25,843 nucleotides of DNA, taken from the NCBI GenBank assembly GCA_004556255.1, contig SFHY01000005.1:1-25843 (forward strand), given 5' to 3'. Shown here piece after piece: positions 23,120-25,843 of this stretch. This DNA is from Lactobacillus delbrueckii. Its GTDB lineage: Bacteria > Bacillota > Bacilli > Lactobacillales > Lactobacillaceae. The notes beneath the pieces are model-generated. The model was given only the letters and a program-made list of their open reading frames with translations, did not search any database and had not been told where the DNA came from. A program made the translations under genes and the position numbers. Position 1 is the stretch's first letter. Each line of letters starts with the position of its first letter.

Positions 23120-23876
23120 TCAAAATTTACTGGAACTGACCGATTTGGAAGTGGTCGTGGGCCGCGGCACAAGTGAGGAAAACAAGATCTTGGGCAAGCT
23201 AAGCCTCAAGATCAAGCCAGGTGACTTCATCTGCCTGCTGGGCGGCAACGGGGCCGGCAAGAGCACCCTGCTCAACGTTTTGGCTGGGGCTATCCAGCCG
23301 ACCAGCGGAAAAATTCTCCACGCCGGCAAAGACATCAGCAAGGAAAGCGAGGTCAAGCGTAGCAGCTACATTGCCCGGGTCTTCCAGGATCCCAAGCTGG
23401 GGACGGCGCCCCGGATGACGGTGGCTGAGAATCTGCTTTTAGCTTCAAAAAGAGGGCAGAAGCGGGGGCTGAAATTGCGCCGGTTGAAAGAAAATATTCC
23501 AGCCTTCAAAAAGGCCTTGGAAAAGGTCAACCCCGACTTAGCCGGCAAACTGGACCTGCCGGTCGACCAGCTCTCAGGCGGCCAGCGGCAGGCCCTGAGC
23601 TTCGTCATGGCTACCTATAACAAGCCGGAGCTCTTGCTTTTAGATGAGCACACCGCGGCCCTTGACCCCAGATCCAGCCGCAAGCTGATGGAGGCAACCG
23701 ATGAACAGATCCGGGCCAAGAAGATCACCGCGGTGATGATCACCCACCATATGGAAGACGCCTTAAAGTATGGCAACCGCCTTTTGGTTTTAGACCACGG
23801 TCAGATCAGCCATGACTACCAGGGCCAGGCCAAGCAGGACTTGACCCTGCAAGACTTGGCCGCTCTCTTTGACTGA
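23112..23876 (+). CDS. trpZ: ABC transporter ATP-binding protein, TrpZ type
   Basis: A 254-residue ABC ATPase. It has Walker A GGNGAGKS at residues 44-51, the Q-loop RVFQDP at about 89-94, signature LSGGQRQ at 154-160, Walker B LLLLDEH at 174-180 followed by TAALDP, and a switch His in VMITHHMEDAL. DEHTAALDP is characteristic of the ATPases that serve this permease class. It energises the transporter formed by the two preceding genes. AAAGGAATT just upstream of the ATG and the 8-nt overlap with trpY indicate coupling. The operon ends at the hairpin at 23945. Confidence 0.82.
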   Translation: MTSQNLLELTDLEVVVGRGTSEENKILGKLSLKIKPGDFICLLGGNGAGKSTLLNVLAGAIQPTSGKILHAGKDISKESEVKRSSYIARVFQDPKLGTAPRMTVAENLLLASKRGQKRGLKLRRLKENIPAFKKALEKVNPDLAGKLDLPVDQLSGGQRQALSFVMATYNKPELLLLDEHTAALDPRSSRKLMEATDEQIRAKKITAVMITHHMEDALKYGNRLLVLDHGQISHDYQGQAKQDLTLQDLAALFD

Positions 23877-23944
23877 AAAAGAAGAGGTAAAACAGACAGA
23901 AAAAGATAAGGTGAAAAGATAAAAAAGACAAAAAAGACAAAAAG

Positions 23945-23972
23945 AAAACCGCTGCTGAAAAGCAGCGGTTTT
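23945..23972. terminator. Bidirectional terminator between trpZ and tRNA-Arg
   Basis: AAAACCGCTGCT (23945-23956) pairs perfectly with AGCAGCGGTTTT (23961-23972) around a GAAA tetraloop. On the minus strand the stem is followed by a long T-rich tract, a good terminator for the tRNA; on the plus strand the T-tract is just TTTT. The 68 nt from 23877 are almost all purines, with repeats of AAAAAGACA. Confidence 0.85.
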
Positions 23973-23979
23973 AATATGA

Positions 23980-24051
23980 TGGACCCCCTGGGAGTCGAAC
24001 CCAGATTTCAAGAACCGGAATCTTGCGTGCGATCCATTACACTAAGGGTCC
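23980..24051 (-). tRNA. tRNA-Arg (anticodon CCG)
   Basis: The minus strand folds into a cloverleaf of 72 nt: acceptor GGACCCT with GGGGTCC (one G-T wobble), D-arm, anticodon stem CAAGA/TCTTG around loop TTCCGGT, and T-arm CTGGG/CCCAG around TTCGACT. The anticodon CCG reads CGG arginine codons, which are very common in this window. CCA is not encoded. Confidence 0.95.
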
Positions 24052-24066
24052 CAATCACAGTTATTA

Positions 24067-24075
24067 ATTATAGCA
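24067..24075 (-). promoter_or_regulatory. tRNA-Arg promoter, extended -10
   Basis: On the minus strand TGCTATAAT (complement of 24067-24075) is a perfect extended -10, 15 bp before the tRNA 5' end. The -35 is weak (CTTCCC). Confidence 0.7.
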
Positions 24076-24196
24076 GAGATTCAGAGAATGGGAAGGGGTT
24101 AAAGCAAAAAAATCGTAAAAACTTGTAAAGTATCTGCGAAAAAGATCAAGAAAGTTATAAAACAGGCTTTTTGCCCGGACAGGGTCAGAAAAAAAC

Positions 24197-24224
24197 TTGC
24201 ATACGGAGCTAATTCTGTTATACT
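24197..24224 (+). promoter_or_regulatory. cggR-gapA promoter
   Basis: TTGCAT (24197-24202), 16-bp spacer, TATACT (24219-24224), with an extended TG at 24216-24217. Transcription should start near 24231, giving a leader of about 117 nt to TTG 24348. The stretch 24076-24196 upstream holds nothing I can name; it is AT-rich. Confidence 0.8.
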
Positions 24225-24289
24225 AAGAGTGTCGAGAGAGAAATGGAGATTGAAGCGAAGTCTTGTTTCTCTTATATTTTTAAGCAATG

Positions 24290-24330
24290 TGGGACAGGAA
24301 ACGACAACAGCGTGGTCGGGAAGCGTCCCG
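24290..24330 (+). promoter_or_regulatory. Candidate operator or leader structure of cggR
   Basis: Between promoter and cggR lie GGGAC (24291-24295) and GTCCCG (24325-24330), which resemble half-sites of the B. subtilis CggR operator (CGGGAC and TGTC repeats), but spacing and order do not match well. CGGGA-AGCG-TCCCG (24317-24330) also forms a 5-bp hairpin 2 nt before the ribosome site AGAAGGA. Confidence 0.3.
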
Positions 24331-24347
24331 CTAGAAGGATGGTTACT

Positions 24348-25391
24348 TTGAACACGGATTTATCCCTGCTCGAACTGCTTGTTCCCGATGCTTTAAAGAT
24401 CTTTCGACAAAGATATCTCATCCTTGAACAGATCAGCCTGCATGCTCCGATCGGCCGCCGGACGGTGGCCAAGCAGCTGGGGCTGAGCGAGCGGAACATC
24501 CGGACCGAAACTGATTACTTGCGTGACCAGGGTCTGATCGAAATCAAGAATTTCGGGATGTTCCTAACTGAAAAAGGAGAGAGTGTTGTAAAAGATGCAG
24601 CACCAATTGTTGATCGACTTTTTAATGCCAGCCAAGCAGAAGTATGGTTGGCCCAGGCTTTAGGAATAGATCGGACAATTATCGTAGCTGGCGACGCGGA
24701 CCTGCAGAGCCGGGTTTATGACCTGGCTGGCGAAGAGCTGAATTCAGCCTTGAATCTGCTCTTGCCTCTGGCAGACTGCATTGTCACCGTTATGGGCGGC
24801 AAGACGATCGCCAAGGTGGCCAAGAAGCTGAACCGCAGCTTGAGTGAGAACCGGAGCTTGATCTTCGTCCCTGGCAGAGGGGCGCTGGGCGGCCGGGTCA
24901 ACACGGAAAGCAACGCGGTCGTTCAGGAAATGGCCCGGGCGACTGGGGGCAGCTACGAATCCCTCTTTTTACCGGAACATGTCTCCAAGGACGCTTACCG
25001 TTCTTTGGTCCGGGATCCGGAAATTAGCGGGGTGCTGCAGGATATCTCCCAAAGCGATGTCGTGATTCACGGCATTGGCCTGGCCAGCGAGATGGCCAGG
25101 AGGCGGGGTTACGATTCAGTTGCCCTGGCCCGTTTGCGGGAGAACAAGGCCGTCACCGAATGTTTTGGATGTTTCTTCGATGAAGAAGGCCACGTTGTCG
25201 AACGCATCAGACAGGTTGGATTGCAGTTCGAGAACCTAACGAATGTCCCGCATATTCTGGCGATTGCCCTTGGCACGAGAAAGGCCAGGGCCATCAAGGC
25301 CTATATGCGCAACGCTCCTCATCAAACCTGGCTGATTACTGATGAGGCAGCCGCAAATCAGATTTTAAACGGGTCATCCCGCTTAAAATAA
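24348..25391 (+). CDS. cggR: Central glycolytic genes regulator CggR
   Basis: CggR is a SorC/DeoR-type repressor of the lower-glycolysis genes; in B. subtilis, fructose-1,6-bisphosphate relieves repression. The protein has an N-terminal winged-helix region (GRRTVAKQLGLSERNIRTE) and a C-terminal sugar-phosphate-binding domain (VTVMGGKTIAKVAKKL, ECFGCFFDEEGHVVERI). I favour the TTG at 24348 (347 residues) because AGAAGGA at 24333-24339 is 8 nt upstream and the length fits B. subtilis CggR (340). ATG 24339 overlaps that site, and an in-frame ATG at 24243 would add an unrelated 35-residue extension and leave a leader of only about 12 nt. It sits 37 nt before gapA with no terminator, so the genes are cotranscribed. 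Confidence 0.88.
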   Translation: MNTDLSLLELLVPDALKIFRQRYLILEQISLHAPIGRRTVAKQLGLSERNIRTETDYLRDQGLIEIKNFGMFLTEKGESVVKDAAPIVDRLFNASQAEVWLAQALGIDRTIIVAGDADLQSRVYDLAGEELNSALNLLLPLADCIVTVMGGKTIAKVAKKLNRSLSENRSLIFVPGRGALGGRVNTESNAVVQEMARATGGSYESLFLPEHVSKDAYRSLVRDPEISGVLQDISQSDVVIHGIGLASEMARRRGYDSVALARLRENKAVTECFGCFFDEEGHVVERIRQVGLQFENLTNVPHILAIALGTRKARAIKAYMRNAPHQTWLITDEAAANQILNGSSRLK

Positions 25392-25428
25392 AATGTTGTT
25401 TATAGTTCTTAAGGAGGACTTTTCGAAT

Positions 25429-25843
25429 ATGACAGTTAAGATTGGTATTAACGGTTTTGGCCGTATTGGTCGTTTGGCATTCCGTCGTATCATGGACTTG
25501 GGTGAAGAAACCAAGGACATCGAAGTTGTTGCTATCAACGACTTGACTACTCCAGCTATGTTGGCTCACCTGTTGAAGTATGACTCAACTCACGGCACTT
25601 TCGACCACGAAGTTTCAGCTACTGAAGACTCACTGGTTGTAGACGGCAAGAAGTACCGCGTATACGCTGAACCACAAGCTCAAAACATTCCTTGGGTTAA
25701 GAACGACGGCGTTGACTTCGTTCTTGAATGTACTGGTTTCTACACTAGCAAGGCTAAGTCACAAGCCCACCTTGACGCTGGTGCAAAGCGTGTCTTGATC
25801 TCAGCTCCAGCCGGCAACGACTTGAAGACTATCGTTTACTCAG
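25429..25843 (+). CDS. gapA: Glyceraldehyde-3-phosphate dehydrogenase, N-terminal part
   Basis: GapA oxidises glyceraldehyde-3-phosphate to 1,3-bisphosphoglycerate with NAD+, a central glycolysis step. The first 138 codons are in the window; the gene is cut by the right edge with no stop. The NAD-binding start KIGINGFGRIGRLAFRR and AINDLT are clear, and CTGFYTS matches the family; the catalytic cysteine (about residue 150) lies beyond the edge. AAGGAGG at 25411-25417 lies 11 nt before the ATG. Codon use differs from the rest of the window: CGT for Arg, more GCT, GTT and ACT, and little CGG. This fits a very highly expressed gene. Confidence 0.97.
   Translation, partial: MTVKIGINGFGRIGRLAFRRIMDLGEETKDIEVVAINDLTTPAMLAHLLKYDSTHGTFDHEVSATEDSLVVDGKKYRVYAEPQAQNIPWVKNDGVDFVLECTGFYTSKAKSQAHLDAGAKRVLISAPAGNDLKTIVYS

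Noticed and set aside
24243..24347. N-terminal extension of CggR from ATG 24243
   Set aside because: Leaves a leader of about 12 nt, has no likeness to CggR N-termini, and covers the probable operator region.

Overview
The window looks like a core chromosomal segment of a GC-rich lactobacillus, most likely Lactobacillus delbrueckii. The evidence is the gene order (hpf-secA-prfB-hprK-lgt-gpsA-trxB-uvrBA-rapZ-yvcK-whiA-clpP ... cggR-gapA), the lactobacillus-type proteins, and a strong preference for G or C at third codon positions, including heavy CGG use for arginine. The species name is recognition plus inference; no search was run.

Layout, left to right. (1) 1-2668: tail of hpf, a terminator, then secA with its own terminator. 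(2) 2720-7980: prfB, read through the classic programmed +1 frameshift, then a small membrane protein, hprK, lgt and gpsA, which abut or overlap like an operon. trxB follows with its own promoter and terminator. (3) 7994-12952: uvrB-uvrA, an excision-repair operon with a candidate LexA box inside its promoter. (4) 13048-15581: an HdeD-like membrane protein, a strong terminator, and a two-gene unit for a DppA-type D-aminopeptidase and a DmpA-type aminopeptidase. (5) 15619-18584: rapZ-yvcK-whiA from a good promoter, ending at a bidirectional terminator. (6) 18597-19258: clpP on the minus strand with a consensus-like promoter and a CIRCE operator (HrcA control). Divergent from it is a secreted GW-like surface protein with an extended -10 promoter. 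(7) 20881-21143: no large gene, but a complete short transcription unit: strong promoter, Shine-Dalgarno, a 14-codon ORF containing one Trp codon, a ~106-nt nested imperfect palindrome with two competing pairings, and two tandem intrinsic terminators. (8) 21224-23876: an ABC transporter of the TrpXYZ type. (9) 23945-24075: a bidirectional terminator and tRNA-Arg(CCG) on the minus strand. (10) 24197-25843: cggR and the start of gapA, cut by the window edge.

The genes fit a housekeeping region: protein export and lipoprotein maturation (secA, lgt), translation (prfB, hpf, tRNA), carbon control and glycolysis (hprK, cggR, gapA), redox (trxB), DNA repair (uvrBA), cell envelope and division (rapZ, yvcK, whiA, gpsA) and proteolysis (clpP, the two peptidases).

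The most unusual item is the 20881-21143 unit. The favoured reading is a peptide-coding attenuator-like leader for the downstream transporter; the main alternative is an independent small RNA. No CRISPR array, prophage, insertion sequence or plasmid-like element was seen.
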